A DNA stretch of 64,000 nucleotides from Rhodothermales bacterium (GTDB lineage Bacteria > Bacteroidota > Rhodothermia > Rhodothermales > UBA10348). The stretch covers positions 1,199,806 through 1,263,805 of the forward strand of contig JAEPNP010000001.1 in the NCBI GenBank assembly GCA_017643395.1, written 5' to 3'. The stretch's first letter is position 1; each line of letters begins with the position of its first letter. Both the position numbers and the translations under genes were made by a program. The notes beneath the pieces were generated by a model. It was not told the origin of the DNA, searched no databases, and worked only from the letters and a program-made list of their open reading frames with translations. Positions 45,302 through 54,562 of the stretch are shown piece by piece.

Positions 45302-45574
45302 TCAAAGCAGACTCAGTGTCCTCTGAGGGATCGGCATGAGATACTCGGGCTTGAACACATCTTCGTGCACGCCGAACTGGCCGGTCCCGCGGAAATCGAC
45401 GGCTACAAACCCGTCAACGATTTGCTTCACCTCCCCGATGCCATAGTACGCCGGACTTGGCCCGTAGTAGACCAGTTGGCCGGTGCCAAATTCCTTGCTT
45501 CGCCGCGCGCGCCGGTGGAATGCCGGGACCACGGGTAAAAGCTCAAGGCGATATGGGATCGAAAGGTTGAACAT
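45302..45574 (-). CDS. Small hypothetical protein
   Basis: 90 residues from the ATG at 45574. It has a basic N-terminus (FHRRARRSKEF), then GQLVYYGPSPAYYGIGEVKQIVDGFVAVDFRGTGQFGVHEDVF, which alternates like a small SH3-like or KOW-like barrel and vaguely recalls DUF3553 proteins. No signal peptide or catalytic motif. It is divergent from the gene at 45710 and 58 bases upstream of the lipoprotein gene. Coding potential is supported by composition rather than by a firm family match. Confidence 0.55.
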   Translation of the reverse strand: MFNLSIPYRLELLPVVPAFHRRARRSKEFGTGQLVYYGPSPAYYGIGEVKQIVDGFVAVDFRGTGQFGVHEDVFKPEYLMPIPQRTLSLL

Positions 45575-45709
45575 GGTCGGCTGGAACGTTACCCCTCAAA
45601 GCAAGGTTCACGCCATCCTTTCGCGACCGATTCGGTCAATGGTCCAGGCGGACCGTCTCACTTTCGAGACCCGCGCCCCCACCCACGCGCGCCCCAAGGG
45701 GCACTTTCC

Positions 45710-46063
45710 ATGGTGTACAACGACAAGATTGTCGACAAACAGGTCGGCCGAAATTCGGATCTATTCGCTCAGTCCATTGCGGAGCTGCAATCCAAGGAGG
45801 AGCGCTACCCGCACCTGCGCATTCTGGTAAGCATCATCGAGCAGGCTCACCCCGAGTGGAATCACGCGCCCAGCAAGGATCGTCAGGTGTCCAACCTGGT
45901 GTTCAAGATGTCCAAGGGCATGTTGGACGTGGATGAGGTGGCTGAGATCGTGCGGCTGCGGGACGCAGAACGCGGCTGGGGTCCGCTGCCGGACAAGGAG
46001 GAAGACGAGAGCGGCAATCAGGACGGCGAGAACGCCGATGAGGACTCCGGAGAGGAAGAGTAA
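45710..46063 (+). CDS. Small acidic-tailed protein, DUF4290-like
   Basis: 117 residues from the ATG at 45710. The N-terminal 90 residues are helical: VGRNSDLFAQSIAELQSKEERYPHLRILVSIIEQAHPEW, then KDRQVSNLVFKMSKGMLDVDEV. The order and the phrases about a YGRN-like start, PHLR and a short D-rich end recall DUF4290 of Bacteroidota, though shorter. The last 25 residues are almost all Asp, Glu, Gly and Asn (DKEEDESGNQDGENADEDSG). Cytosolic; role unknown. It is convergent with ruvC, 14 bases apart. Confidence 0.65.
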   Translation: MVYNDKIVDKQVGRNSDLFAQSIAELQSKEERYPHLRILVSIIEQAHPEWNHAPSKDRQVSNLVFKMSKGMLDVDEVAEIVRLRDAERGWGPLPDKEEDESGNQDGENADEDSGEEE

Positions 46064-46077
46064 GCCCGCGACGAGAG

Positions 46078-46632
46078 TCAGCGACCCTGGAGCCCCACGC
46101 GTCCGGGATTCTGCTTGACAAACTGCGACCAACTGGAGTAGCGCGCTCCCTGGCTTTTCTCTCCGCGATGGGCGTGACAGAGTGAGACGGCGAGCGCGTC
46201 GGAGGCGTCCATGCCCATCTCCTTCGATTCGTCCGTCACCCGGAGCATGGCGCGCACCATGTACCAGACCTGCTCCTTGGTGGCGGCGCCATTGCCCGTC
46301 ACGGACTTCTTCACCTCTTTTGGGGTGTACTCGATCACCGGTATCTCCCGGCTCAAAGCGGCAAGCATGGCGGAAGCCTGAGCACGCCCCAGCTTCAGCA
46401 TGGACTGCGCATTCTTGCCGTAGACCGGCATTTCGATGGCGCAGACGTCCGGCAGGCAGCGGTCAATCACCGCCAGCAGGCGATCGTGAATCTGCTTCAG
46501 GCGTAGCTGATGGCTGTCGGTGCCGGCGAGACTGAGCACGCCGTACTCGATCATTTCCTCCTGGCCGCCGACAACCTTGATCACCCCGTAGCCGGTGACG
46601 CGTGATCCGGGGTCGACGCCGAGAATGATCAT
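46078..46632 (-). CDS. ruvC: Crossover junction endodeoxyribonuclease RuvC
   Basis: 184 residues from the ATG at 46632. It cuts Holliday junctions. The four acidic catalytic residues are present: Asp7 in GVDPGSRVTGYG, Glu67 in CAIEMPVYGKNAQS, and Asp142 and Asp145 in GMDASDALAVSLCHAH. The RAQASAMLAALSREIPV stretch is typical. The start abuts the stop of yebC with no gap. RuvA and RuvB are not in this window; the yebC-ruvC order is common in bacteria. Confidence 0.97.
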   Translation of the reverse strand: MIILGVDPGSRVTGYGVIKVVGGQEEMIEYGVLSLAGTDSHQLRLKQIHDRLLAVIDRCLPDVCAIEMPVYGKNAQSMLKLGRAQASAMLAALSREIPVIEYTPKEVKKSVTGNGAATKEQVWYMVRAMLRVTDESKEMGMDASDALAVSLCHAHRGEKSQGARYSSWSQFVKQNPGRVGLQGR

Positions 46633-47379
46633 CTAGCCGAGCGCCTCGACGAGCTCGTCGTCGAATTCAAGCGTCGAGTACACTGCCTGTACGTCCTGGT
46701 GCTCCTCAATCTTCTCGAGCAGGGCGGCCACTTTCTGGGCCTCGCCCATCTCGAGCTGCTTCGTCATGGTCGGGATGCGCTGCAGGCTGGCTTCCTCGGG
46801 GGTGATACCGGCCTCGTCCAGCGCAGACTGCACGGCGCCGAATGACTCAACCGGTGTAGTGACCACAAACTGGTCCTCATCTCCGGTGAGGTCCTCGGCC
46901 CCCGCTTCCGCGACCAGTTCGAACAGCTCCAGCTCGTCCAGACCTTCCGACTTGATCTCGAAAATGCCCTTCCGGTCAAACAGGAAGGCCACCGAGCCCG
47001 AGTTACCCAGACTCCCGCCGGCCTTCGAAAACATGGCGCGCAGGTCAGCCACAGTGCGGTTGGTATTGTCGGTCAGCGTCTCCACGAAGACGGCGATTCC
47101 ATTGGGCGCGTACCCCTCATACGCCACCTCCTCGTAGTCGGCCCCCTGAATCTCACCCGTGCCGCGCTTGATGGCCCGGGTGATGTTGTCCTTGGGCATG
47201 TTCTCCTGTTTGGCCTTCTCGACGGCCAACGCAAGGCGCGCATTCATCCCGGGATCGCCGCCACCTTCTCGTGCGGCGACCATGATGTCGCGCGTAATGC
47301 GTGCCCAGACTTTGGAGCGCCGCGCGTCAGTGACGGCTTTCTGACGCTTGATCTTTGACCATTTATTGTGGCCTGCCAT
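46633..47379 (-). CDS. yebC: YebC/PmpR family protein (TACO1-type)
   Basis: 248 residues from the ATG at 47379, with the diagnostic opening MAGHNKWSKIKRQKAVTDARRSK; the longer upstream reading is intergenic. Further family marks are ENMPKDNITRAIKRGTGE, YEEVAYEGYAPNGIAVFVETLTDNTNRT, and GSLGNSGSVAFLFDRKG. Members bind DNA as regulators in some species, and in recent work help ribosomes at proline runs. It is directly coupled to ruvC and divergent from ribD over 114 bases. Confidence 0.96.
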   Translation of the reverse strand: MAGHNKWSKIKRQKAVTDARRSKVWARITRDIMVAAREGGGDPGMNARLALAVEKAKQENMPKDNITRAIKRGTGEIQGADYEEVAYEGYAPNGIAVFVETLTDNTNRTVADLRAMFSKAGGSLGNSGSVAFLFDRKGIFEIKSEGLDELELFELVAEAGAEDLTGDEDQFVVTTPVESFGAVQSALDEAGITPEEASLQRIPTMTKQLEMGEAQKVAALLEKIEEHQDVQAVYSTLEFDDELVEALG

Positions 47380-47493
47380 ACCCCGGATCGCTGTTGAGAC
47401 GCCCGAAGAACCCCCGAGCCGCGTTCGGGTTGCTGGTGATCGCTGGACAGCGGTGCGCGGGAGTGCTTTATTGCTCCATCCCCTGACTCCCCC

Positions 47494-48525
47494 ATGCTTC
47501 ACGACGACATCCACTGGATGACGCACGCGATCGAGCTCGCCCGACGAGGCGGGCGCGACGTGCGACCGAACCCCCAGGTGGGGTGCGTCGTGGTCGGCTC
47601 AGTCGGAGAGGTGCTCGGAGTCGGCTGGCATCAGCAGTTCGGCGGTCCGCACGCGGAAGTCAACGCACTCGAGGGGTTGACCGGGATGGACCTGAGCCAG
47701 GCTACCGCGTACGTCAATCTGGAGCCCTGCAGCTATCACGGCAAAACGCCGCCCTGCGCCGACCTGTTGATTGCTGCGGGCGTGGGCACGGTGGTCATCG
47801 GGTGTCTGGACCCCAACCCGCGCGTGTCCGGAGACGGCATGCAGCGGCTGCAGCAGGCCGGCATCGCGGTGCGGCCGGGTGTGATGGAAGTTGAGGCCCG
47901 CGCCCTCAACGCCGGATTCTTGACGCGCATGACCCTGGGCCGTCCGCACGTGACGTTGAAGCTTGCCCAGTCGCTCGACGGTTTCGTGGCCCCCCGCGCC
48001 GGCTCATCGCAGTGGATTACGGGCGATGCGGCCCGGAAGCGGGTTCACGGGATGCGTGCTGAGGTGGACGCAGTCATCACGGGCAGCGGGACCGTGGTGG
48101 AGGATGATCCCAGCCTCACCGTGCGCCACATCGAGGGCCCCAACCCGCTGCGCCTGGTGTTCGACGCAAAACGACGCATACCGGCCAATGCCAGAGTCCT
48201 TACGGACGGCGGCCCGACCCAGGTCGTCTCGGGCCCCGTGGACGCCTCGGGCCGCATCGACCTCCGAGCGGCTCTTGAGGGCCTGCCTGAGGAGGTGCTG
48301 TACGTGCTCGTGGAGTCGGGCCCAACCCTGGCCTCAGCCTTCCTGGCCGCCGGTCTCGTGGATACACTGCACATGTTCACAGCGCCCCTGCTGCTGGGCG
48401 GCGGGAAACCCTCGTTTCTTGATCCGGCTCGCGAAACGCTGGAGCACGCCCTGCGTGCGAAGGACGTCCACTACGAGCAAGTGGGCGCAGACATGTTGAC
48501 TACCATCGTATTCAGACACCCGTAG
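47494..48525 (+). CDS. ribD: Bifunctional riboflavin deaminase/reductase RibD
   Basis: 343 residues from the ATG at 47494. The deaminase domain (1-145) has the zinc motif HAEVNAL and PCSYHGKTPPCADLLI. The reductase domain follows, with PHVTLKLAQSLDGFVA, SSQWITGDAARKRVHGMRAEVDAVITGSGTV and VLVESGPTLASAFL. It performs steps two and three of riboflavin synthesis. The stop TAG overlaps the GTG start of riboflavin synthase by one base. No FMN riboswitch is visible in the 114-base leader. Confidence 0.97.
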   Translation: MLHDDIHWMTHAIELARRGGRDVRPNPQVGCVVVGSVGEVLGVGWHQQFGGPHAEVNALEGLTGMDLSQATAYVNLEPCSYHGKTPPCADLLIAAGVGTVVIGCLDPNPRVSGDGMQRLQQAGIAVRPGVMEVEARALNAGFLTRMTLGRPHVTLKLAQSLDGFVAPRAGSSQWITGDAARKRVHGMRAEVDAVITGSGTVVEDDPSLTVRHIEGPNPLRLVFDAKRRIPANARVLTDGGPTQVVSGPVDASGRIDLRAALEGLPEEVLYVLVESGPTLASAFLAAGLVDTLHMFTAPLLLGGGKPSFLDPARETLEHALRAKDVHYEQVGADMLTTIVFRHP

Positions 48526-49166
48526 TGTTTACAGGAATTGTGGAGACCGTAGGACGGGTTGCTGCGGTTACCCCTCAGGGCGGCGGCGTGCGGCTGCGGA
48601 TCGATACACCATTTGCCGGCGAGCTGCGTGTGGATGAGTCCGTCTGCGTGTCTGGTGCCTGTCAGACCGTGGTGGCGCAAGACGCGACGTCTTTCGAGGT
48701 CGTTGCCGTGGAAGAGACGCTGGCCAAGACGAATCTGGCCAGTCTCAAGGCCGGGTCCCCGGTGAATCTGGAGCGCGCACTCAAAATGGGCGGCCGGCTG
48801 GACGGCCATTTGGTCCAGGGACACGTCGACACGACTGGAACCGTGACCGACGTCCAGCAACTGGAGACGTCCTGGCTGTGCAGCGTGCAGTTTGACGATG
48901 CGTTCGGGCCCTACGTGATTCCCGTCGGCAGCATTTGTCTGGACGGAATCAGCCTGACCGTGGCTCGCCTGGAGGGTAGCCGGCTCACGGTAGCCGTGAT
49001 CCCGCACACCTGGGAGAACACGACCATTTCCAACTGGAAACCCGGCAGCACCGTGAACATGGAGTTCGACATGGTCGGCAAGTACGTGGTGCGCTTTCTG
49101 GAGCAGCAGAAGTCGCCGCCCACGCCGGGGATGACTGCGAGTTGGCTACGGGAGCAGGGGTTTTAG
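48525..49166 (+). CDS. ribE: Riboflavin synthase, alpha chain
   Basis: 213 residues with a GTG start at 48525. Two lumazine-binding repeats are present: MFTGIVETVGRV with ESVCVSGACQTVV, then MGGRLDGHLVQGHVDTTG and VGSICLDGISLTV. It converts two molecules of 6,7-dimethyl-8-ribityllumazine to riboflavin. It overlaps ribD by one base and ends convergent with the DUF5615 gene, sharing four bases. The lumazine synthase gene (ribH) is not in the window. Confidence 0.97.
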   Translation: MFTGIVETVGRVAAVTPQGGGVRLRIDTPFAGELRVDESVCVSGACQTVVAQDATSFEVVAVEETLAKTNLASLKAGSPVNLERALKMGGRLDGHLVQGHVDTTGTVTDVQQLETSWLCSVQFDDAFGPYVIPVGSICLDGISLTVARLEGSRLTVAVIPHTWENTTISNWKPGSTVNMEFDMVGKYVVRFLEQQKSPPTPGMTASWLREQGF

Positions 49167-49522
49167 CGCGTTCGCAGGCCGGTAGAGTCGATCACCCAGA
49201 GCTGGCCGCTCGGATCGAATCGGGTCATTCTCTCTGAGGCAAAGCTGCACATCCGGCGCAGCCGCCTCAGACTCTGCCTCCCAGCACGTAGGACGATGGT
49301 GCCCGGCGTTTCGTGAGGTGGATACCGACGGATATCGGCAAAGTCCAAATCCAGGGTAACCAAAACGCGGCCTTCCGCTCGGCAAACCACGGAGAGTGTG
49401 CGATCCTTTATTCCTTCCAGTCCCTGGTCATGCACCGTTCGGGCATCGTGACCCTGCTCCCTGAAGATGGCTTTCGCGCTTGCTGGAAGATTCTCGTCCA
49501 GTTTCAGCTTCAGGAGTGCCAT
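49163..49522 (-). CDS. DUF5615 PIN-like toxin-type protein
   Basis: 119 residues from the ATG at 49522. It has KLDENLPASAKAIFREQGHDARTVHDQGLEG and VCRAEGRVLVTLDLDFADIRRYPP, the standard DUF5615 layout with acidic residues (DEN, DLDF) placed like those of PIN-domain nucleases. It is likely a ribonuclease toxin or a relative. It overlaps the DUF433 gene by 13 bases, as expected for a type II toxin-antitoxin pair. Function is inferred from the family and pairing only. Confidence 0.88.
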   Translation of the reverse strand: MALLKLKLDENLPASAKAIFREQGHDARTVHDQGLEGIKDRTLSVVCRAEGRVLVTLDLDFADIRRYPPHETPGTIVLRAGRQSLRRLRRMCSFASERMTRFDPSGQLWVIDSTGLRTR

Positions 49523-49761
49523 GTAACCACCCGCTCAGAGGCCAACTCGGCGGCAAAGGATAGCGCCGCACGAATCGTTTCAGCGCTCAACGAGGGGTAC
49601 TCTGCAAGGATGGTTTCCTGAGTGTGACCCTCCGCCAGTAGGTCAAGGACCACCGTGGTCGGAATACGTGTGCCTCGAAAGTGTGCTTTTCCGTGGCAAA
49701 TGTCGGGATCGACGGTGATGTGCTCTCGCCAGTCCATCCCACGGTGAACGAGTTCCTGCAT
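49510..49761 (-). CDS. DUF433 antitoxin-type protein
   Basis: 83 residues from the ATG at 49761; an inner ATG ([11 protein letters not shown]) would give 75. Typical DUF433 core: [29 protein letters not shown] and [25 protein letters not shown], a winged-helix-like DNA-binding fold. It is encoded ahead of, and overlapping, the DUF5615 gene, the usual antitoxin-first order. It is divergent from miaB across 106 bases, which probably hold an autoregulated promoter. Confidence 0.9.
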   Translation of the reverse strand: MQELVHRGMDWREHITVDPDICHGKAHFRGTRIPTTVVLDLLAEGHTQETILAEYPSLSAETIRAALSFAAELASERVVTWHS

Positions 49762-49867
49762 GCTTGTTCCGATGAATGGTTCACCCTATAGAGTCCCTTC
49801 CCTGACAATTTGTCACAACTCCCCGAACCCGCACCCCGGACCGGAGTTGGTATCGGCTGACTTGACT

Positions 49868-51298
49868 ATGCCGATGCAGAATCTGCTGACTGACATTCCC
49901 GTGCTCGGGGAGACCGAGGATCTGGACGCGCCGAAGATGGCGGGATCCGAGACGGCCGGGCACAAGGCCGTCTACCTGGAGACCTACGGCTGCCAGATGA
50001 ACGTCTCCGATTCGGAGATCGTCGCGGCTGTGCTGCGCGAGGCCGGGTTTGGCCTTACTCATGACGAGAGCCAGGCCGATATCGTACTCCTGAACACCTG
50101 CGCCATCAGGGAGAACGCAGAGCAAAAGGTGAGACGCCGCCTGGACACGCTGCGCGCAGACAAGCGGCGCAACCGGCCGGACCTCAAGCTGGGCGTGCTG
50201 GGGTGCATGGCTGAGCGACTCCGCCACAAGCTGCTCGAGCAGGAGAAGCTGGTCGATCTGGTCGTCGGCCCCGACGCCTACCGCGACATTCCGCGACTCC
50301 TGGACGAGTCCGCCGAAAGTGGACAGGCTGCCGTGAACGTGCAGCTTTCGCGGGAAGAGACCTACGCCGACATCGCCCCGGTGCGCTACGACACAAATGG
50401 CGTGAGCGCTTTTGTGAGCATCATGCGCGGGTGCGACAACATGTGCGCGTTCTGCGTCGTGCCGTTCACGCGGGGCCGTGAGCGCAGCCGGCCGGTCTCC
50501 AGCATCCTGGGAGAGTGCCGCGAGCTTGTCGACGCAGGGTACCGGGAGGTCACCGTACTGGGTCAGAACGTGAACTCCTACCGCTACGACGACAACGGCG
50601 CGGCCGTCAGTTTTGCGGAGCTGCTCTACCGGATCAGCCTTATCAGTCCGGATCTGCGCATCCGCTACTCGACGAGTCATCCCAAGGACTGCTCGGACGA
50701 GCTCTTGCACGTGCACGCAGAGCGGGCCAACGTCTGCAACTACATCCACCTGCCAGTCCAGCACGGCAATACGCACACGCTGCAGCGCATGCGGCGCACC
50801 TACTCCCGCGAGCAGTACCTGGACCTTGTGGATCGCGCCCGCAGCATCGTACCCGGAATCAGCCTCTCCACGGACATCATCGCCGGTTTCTGCGGCGAAA
50901 CCGAGGAAGAGCATCGGGACACCCTGAGTCTCATGGAGGCGGTGCGTTACGACCACGCCTACATGTTCATGTACTCAGAGCGCCCGGACACTTACGCGGC
51001 TCGCAAGTACACGGACGATGTGCCCGAGGATGTCAAGAAGCGTCGCCTGAACGAGATCATCGCGCTGCAATCCCGCATCAGTGCCGAGAACAATCAGGCC
51101 GATGTCGGCACCGAGCATGTGGTTCTGGTAGAAGGCACGAGCCGTCGCAGCGAGGATCAGCTCCGCGGCCGCACGGATACCAACAAGATGGTGGTGTTCG
51201 ACCGCGTGCCCGGCATTGGCAAGGGGGACTATCTCTCGGTCGTCGTGGATGATTGCACCTCCGCCACCCTGATCGGAAGAGCCCTGGTGACCGCCTGA
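49868..51298 (+). CDS. miaB: tRNA-2-methylthio-N6-dimethylallyladenosine synthase MiaB
   Basis: 476 residues from the ATG at 49868; the frame is open further upstream, but without conserved residues. The UPF0004 domain has [29 protein letters not shown] and [11 protein letters not shown] (three Fe-S cysteines). The radical-SAM motif [21 protein letters not shown] lies near residues 189-209. [16 protein letters not shown] and HLPVQHGN follow, then a TRAM domain at the end. It adds the methylthio group to A37 of tRNAs. Its TGA overlaps the ATG of the sigma-54 activator. Confidence 0.97.
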   Translation: MPMQNLLTDIPVLGETEDLDAPKMAGSETAGHKAVYLETYGCQMNVSDSEIVAAVLREAGFGLTHDESQADIVLLNTCAIRENAEQKVRRRLDTLRADKRRNRPDLKLGVLGCMAERLRHKLLEQEKLVDLVVGPDAYRDIPRLLDESAESGQAAVNVQLSREETYADIAPVRYDTNGVSAFVSIMRGCDNMCAFCVVPFTRGRERSRPVSSILGECRELVDAGYREVTVLGQNVNSYRYDDNGAAVSFAELLYRISLISPDLRIRYSTSHPKDCSDELLHVHAERANVCNYIHLPVQHGNTHTLQRMRRTYSREQYLDLVDRARSIVPGISLSTDIIAGFCGETEEEHRDTLSLMEAVRYDHAYMFMYSERPDTYAARKYTDDVPEDVKKRRLNEIIALQSRISAENNQADVGTEHVVLVEGTSRRSEDQLRGRTDTNKMVVFDRVPGIGKGDYLSVVVDDCTSATLIGRALVTA

Positions 51299-52548
51299 TG
51301 GATCGCGCCAGTCTTCAGGAACGATTCGGCATCATCGGTCGCTCTGACGCGGTCCGGCAGGTGCTCGACCGCGTGCGTCAGGTCGCACGCACCGACATCA
51401 CCGTCCTGATCCAGGGCGAGAGTGGTGTGGGCAAGGAGCTGATTGCGCAGGCCCTGCACCAGCTTTCGGAACGCCGCCACAAAACGCTTCAGATTGTCAA
51501 CTGTGGCGCGATCCCGGAGGGCCTGATCGAGTCCGAGTTGTTCGGTGCCGAAAAGGGAGCGTACACGGGCGCCGTTGAGCGTCGCACCGGTTACTTCGAG
51601 GAGGCCAACGGGGGCACCATTTTCCTGGACGAGATCGGCGAAATGCCGCTGACGGCCCAGGTACGCCTACTTCGCGTGCTGGAGAATGGTGAGTTCTCCA
51701 GGGTCGGCTCGTCCAAGGTGATCAAGACGGACGTACGCGTCATTGCCGCGACCAACAAGGACCTCGGCCGGGAAGTCTCGGCGGGTCGTTTTCGCGAGGA
51801 CCTCTACTACCGCCTCTCAACAGTCATCATCCGGGTACCCCCGCTCAGGGAGCGCAAAGAGGACATCGTCCAGCTGTTCGAGCACTTCCAGCACAGGTTT
51901 GCCCAGCAGTACAACACGGGCACACTTCGGCTGAGCAAAGATGCGCGCAGTCTGCTACTGCGCTATCGCTGGCCGGGCAACATCCGGGAGCTGCGCAATG
52001 TGGCAGAGCAGAGCGCGGTGCTGTTGGACGGCGATACCATTCAGGCCGGTGACCTGCGAGGATTCCTGCGTGGAGTTTCGGCGGGCGATGAGGATGCGGG
52101 CTTCCTTCCCGTCGTCTCCGGAGACCGGCGCAGGGAGGAGACGGACCGGGAGCGCGAACTGATCTACCGGGCGCTCCTGGAACTGCGCATGGAGATGCGT
52201 GGGATGAAGGACCAACTTGCTGCGCTCATGGCCACGTTGCGGGGCGGGGCCGCACCCGCCGCGATGGTGCTGCACCGGGACACAGTGCGAGAGGAAATCA
52301 GGGAACTGGTAGAGGACGCAGCCTTCGAAATCGAGTCAGATGGTGATCTGCAGCACAACGGCGGGTTTGAGACTGCCGACGGGGACACGCCCCTGCCGTC
52401 GCTGGAGGATGCCGAGCGCCGCCTGATCATGGAAGCGTTGGAACGCTTCGAGGGGAATCGTCGGCAGACCGCTCAGGCTCTCGGTATCTCCGAACGCACG
52501 CTGTATCGCAAGATCAAGGAGTTCGAGGACGCTGATGCGAGCGCATAG
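51298..52548 (+). CDS. Sigma-54 interaction domain transcriptional activator without sensor domain
   Basis: 416 residues from the ATG at 51298, one base overlapping the miaB stop. It opens directly with the AAA+ domain (FGIIGRSDAVRQVLDRVRQVA): Walker A GESGVGKELIA, loop 1 GAYTGA at about residues 87-92 (Tyr where GAFTGA is usual), Walker B GTIFLDEIGEM, and WPGNIRELRNVAEQSAVL. A linker of about 110 residues follows, then a Fis-type helix-turn-helix (NRRQTAQALGISERTLYRKIKEF). No receiver, GAF or PAS domain is present. It activates sigma-54 promoters, or may bind DNA without sigma-54. The miaB-activator-lptE order is one I associate with Bacteroidota. Confidence 0.92.
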   Translation: MDRASLQERFGIIGRSDAVRQVLDRVRQVARTDITVLIQGESGVGKELIAQALHQLSERRHKTLQIVNCGAIPEGLIESELFGAEKGAYTGAVERRTGYFEEANGGTIFLDEIGEMPLTAQVRLLRVLENGEFSRVGSSKVIKTDVRVIAATNKDLGREVSAGRFREDLYYRLSTVIIRVPPLRERKEDIVQLFEHFQHRFAQQYNTGTLRLSKDARSLLLRYRWPGNIRELRNVAEQSAVLLDGDTIQAGDLRGFLRGVSAGDEDAGFLPVVSGDRRREETDRERELIYRALLELRMEMRGMKDQLAALMATLRGGAAPAAMVLHRDTVREEIRELVEDAAFEIESDGDLQHNGGFETADGDTPLPSLEDAERRLIMEALERFEGNRRQTAQALGISERTLYRKIKEFEDADASA

Positions 52549-53050
52549 CCTTCCACGCTCCGCGCTCCTGATGGTCGTCGTTTCCTTGATGCCTGTCTCC
52601 TGCTGGTACTACAGTTTCAGCGGCGCCACCATTCCGTCCCACCTGTCGACCATCGCGATTCCGCTGGCCGAGGACAACTCCATCTCGACGGTGAATGGAC
52701 TGGACGAGCGCATTACCACGCTGTTGGTGGACCGCTTTGTCGGCCAGACCCGACTGAGTCTCGAGCCGGTCGCGCAGGAGGCCGACGCCGTTCTCACCGT
52801 CAGCATCGACGCCTACCAGAACCAGCCCACCTCTGTGGCCGGCAACGAGCGCGCAACGCGCAACCGTGTAAGTCTGACGCTGAACGTGCTGTATGTCGAT
52901 GCCACCCGCAACGAGGAAATCCTCGCGCGCACGTTTTCCTCGTTTGAAGAGTACGACCCACTGAATCCGTCCGACGAGGAGGAAGCGGCCATCGCTGCCC
53001 TGGAGAAAATTGCGGACGACGTTTTCACGGCGGCCACCTCCAACTGGTAG
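52535..53050 (+). CDS. lptE: LPS assembly lipoprotein LptE family
   Basis: 171 residues from the ATG at 52535, overlapping the activator gene by 14 bases. A lipoprotein signal peptide ends in the lipobox MPVSC, followed by WYYSFSGATIPSHLSTIAIPLAEDNS, typical of Bacteroidota LptE. Then come ERITTLLVDRFVGQTRLSL and EADAVLTVSIDAYQNQP. It plugs the LptD barrel in the outer membrane to insert lipopolysaccharide; lptD is not in this window. The next gene starts one base within its stop. Confidence 0.88.
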   Translation: MRAHSLPRSALLMVVVSLMPVSCWYYSFSGATIPSHLSTIAIPLAEDNSISTVNGLDERITTLLVDRFVGQTRLSLEPVAQEADAVLTVSIDAYQNQPTSVAGNERATRNRVSLTLNVLYVDATRNEEILARTFSSFEEYDPLNPSDEEEAAIAALEKIADDVFTAATSNW

Positions 53051-54534
53051 TGGCCACGCTCTACGCCATCGCACTGGCCGTGGTCACCCTCTACGGCCTA
53101 AATCACTTCTGGCTGTCATGGCGGTGGGCTAAAACCCGCGCGCTTGTCCCGGGGCCCGTGCCGGATCCGGCGGCGACCCTTGCGGGCGATGGGCCCGTGC
53201 CCATGGTCACCGTGCAGATACCCTTGTACAACGAATCGCTGGTTGCCGATAGGGTCATTGCCGCGTGTGCACGTCTGGACTGGCCGCGGGATCGTCTCGA
53301 GATCCAGGTCCTGGATGACTCCACGGACGAGACGACGGGCGTCGTGGCTCGGGCGGTTCGCTTCTGGCGTGCCCAGGGCATGCAAATGGTGCATCTGCAC
53401 CGCACGCATCGGAATGGCTTCAAGGCCGGTGCCCTGGCCGCAGGGCTGCGCTCGGCCCGCGGCGGCTTCATCGCAATGTTCGACGCCGACTTCGTGCCGC
53501 CTCGCGATTTTCTGCGGCGCATGATGCCGCGCTTCTCGGACCCCCAGGTGGGCTTTGTGCAGGCCCGATGGGCGCATCTCAACGATTCCAACAGCCTGCT
53601 GACGCGCATGCAGAGTGTGGGACTCGATGCGCACTTTGCGCTGGAGCAGGAGGCGCGCGCCCGTTCGGGATATCCGGCCGGATTCAACGGCACGGCCGGA
53701 ATCTGGCGACTGGCGTGCATCGAGGACGCAGGCGGCTGGAGTGCAGACACGCTTACCGAAGATCTGGATTTGAGCTACCGAGCTCAGCTTCGAGGCTGGC
53801 GCATGGCCTTCCTGCCGGAGCTTGCGGTGCCTGCAGAGTTGCCGGTCGAGATGGGTGGCTTTCGGGCGCAGCAGCATCGCTGGACCAAGGGCGCGATGCA
53901 GACAGCAATGAAGCTGGTGCGCCGAGTCCGCAAGGGCGGCTCCGGGGTAGGTTTCCGCACCCAGGGCACCCTGCATCTGACCGCTACGCTGGGTTTCCCG
54001 TTTATGCTGGTGGTCGCGCTGCTGCATGCGCCGGTTTCGCTGCGCAAGGCGGCGGGTGCCGGTCCAAGCGAGGCGTTCTTTGCGCTCCTGACACTTGGAA
54101 TCGCAGGTTTCGCCGGCTTCTTCCTGGCCCATCTCCTCGCCCAGCGCTCGTTGTATGGAGACTGGGCGCGCCGGCTGGTTCGTTTCCCCCTGTTCCTTGC
54201 GGCTTCCATTGGCATGTCGCTCTCCAACACCATCGCGGTGGCGGAGGCGCTCCTTGGTCGCAGGTCACCTTTCGTGCGCACACCCAAGTTCAACAGCCTC
54301 GACAACGCATCAAGCCCCTGGTGGCGATCGGCGTACGCCGTTGCCCGTCTGGGTCCTGTGAGCTTCGCCGAAGTCATGCTCGCGGTCTACCTGACCGTTG
54401 GTCTGTTCCTACTGGTCTGGGTGGGCGCCTGGGCTTCGGTGCCCTTCCAGCTGTTGTTCGTCGCGGGCACGTGGATGGTCGTGGGCCTGACACTGCGCGA
54501 CGCCGGTCTCGTGGGGAAATTCCTGCGCGCCTGA
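53050..54534 (+). CDS. Cellulose-synthase-like glycosyltransferase family 2
   Basis: 494 residues with a GTG start at 53050 overlapping the lptE stop. An N-terminal helix (LYAIALAVVTLYGLNHFWL) is followed by a GT-A domain with VTVQIPLYNES, LDDSTDETT, FDADFVPP (DxD), GFNGTAGIWR, TEDLDLSYRAQLRGWR and QQHRWTKG (QxxRW). About five helices follow (LGFPFMLVVALLHAP, FFALLTLGIAGFAGFFLA and others). It is a processive-type membrane transferase, similar to mannan, glucomannan or glucosylceramide synthases. It takes the place where other Bacteroidota often carry secG after lptE. Confidence 0.92.
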   Translation: MATLYAIALAVVTLYGLNHFWLSWRWAKTRALVPGPVPDPAATLAGDGPVPMVTVQIPLYNESLVADRVIAACARLDWPRDRLEIQVLDDSTDETTGVVARAVRFWRAQGMQMVHLHRTHRNGFKAGALAAGLRSARGGFIAMFDADFVPPRDFLRRMMPRFSDPQVGFVQARWAHLNDSNSLLTRMQSVGLDAHFALEQEARARSGYPAGFNGTAGIWRLACIEDAGGWSADTLTEDLDLSYRAQLRGWRMAFLPELAVPAELPVEMGGFRAQQHRWTKGAMQTAMKLVRRVRKGGSGVGFRTQGTLHLTATLGFPFMLVVALLHAPVSLRKAAGAGPSEAFFALLTLGIAGFAGFFLAHLLAQRSLYGDWARRLVRFPLFLAASIGMSLSNTIAVAEALLGRRSPFVRTPKFNSLDNASSPWWRSAYAVARLGPVSFAEVMLAVYLTVGLFLLVWVGAWASVPFQLLFVAGTWMVVGLTLRDAGLVGKFLRA

Positions 54535-54562
54535 CTATTTTGCCCCGATAAAAGCACAGCGC

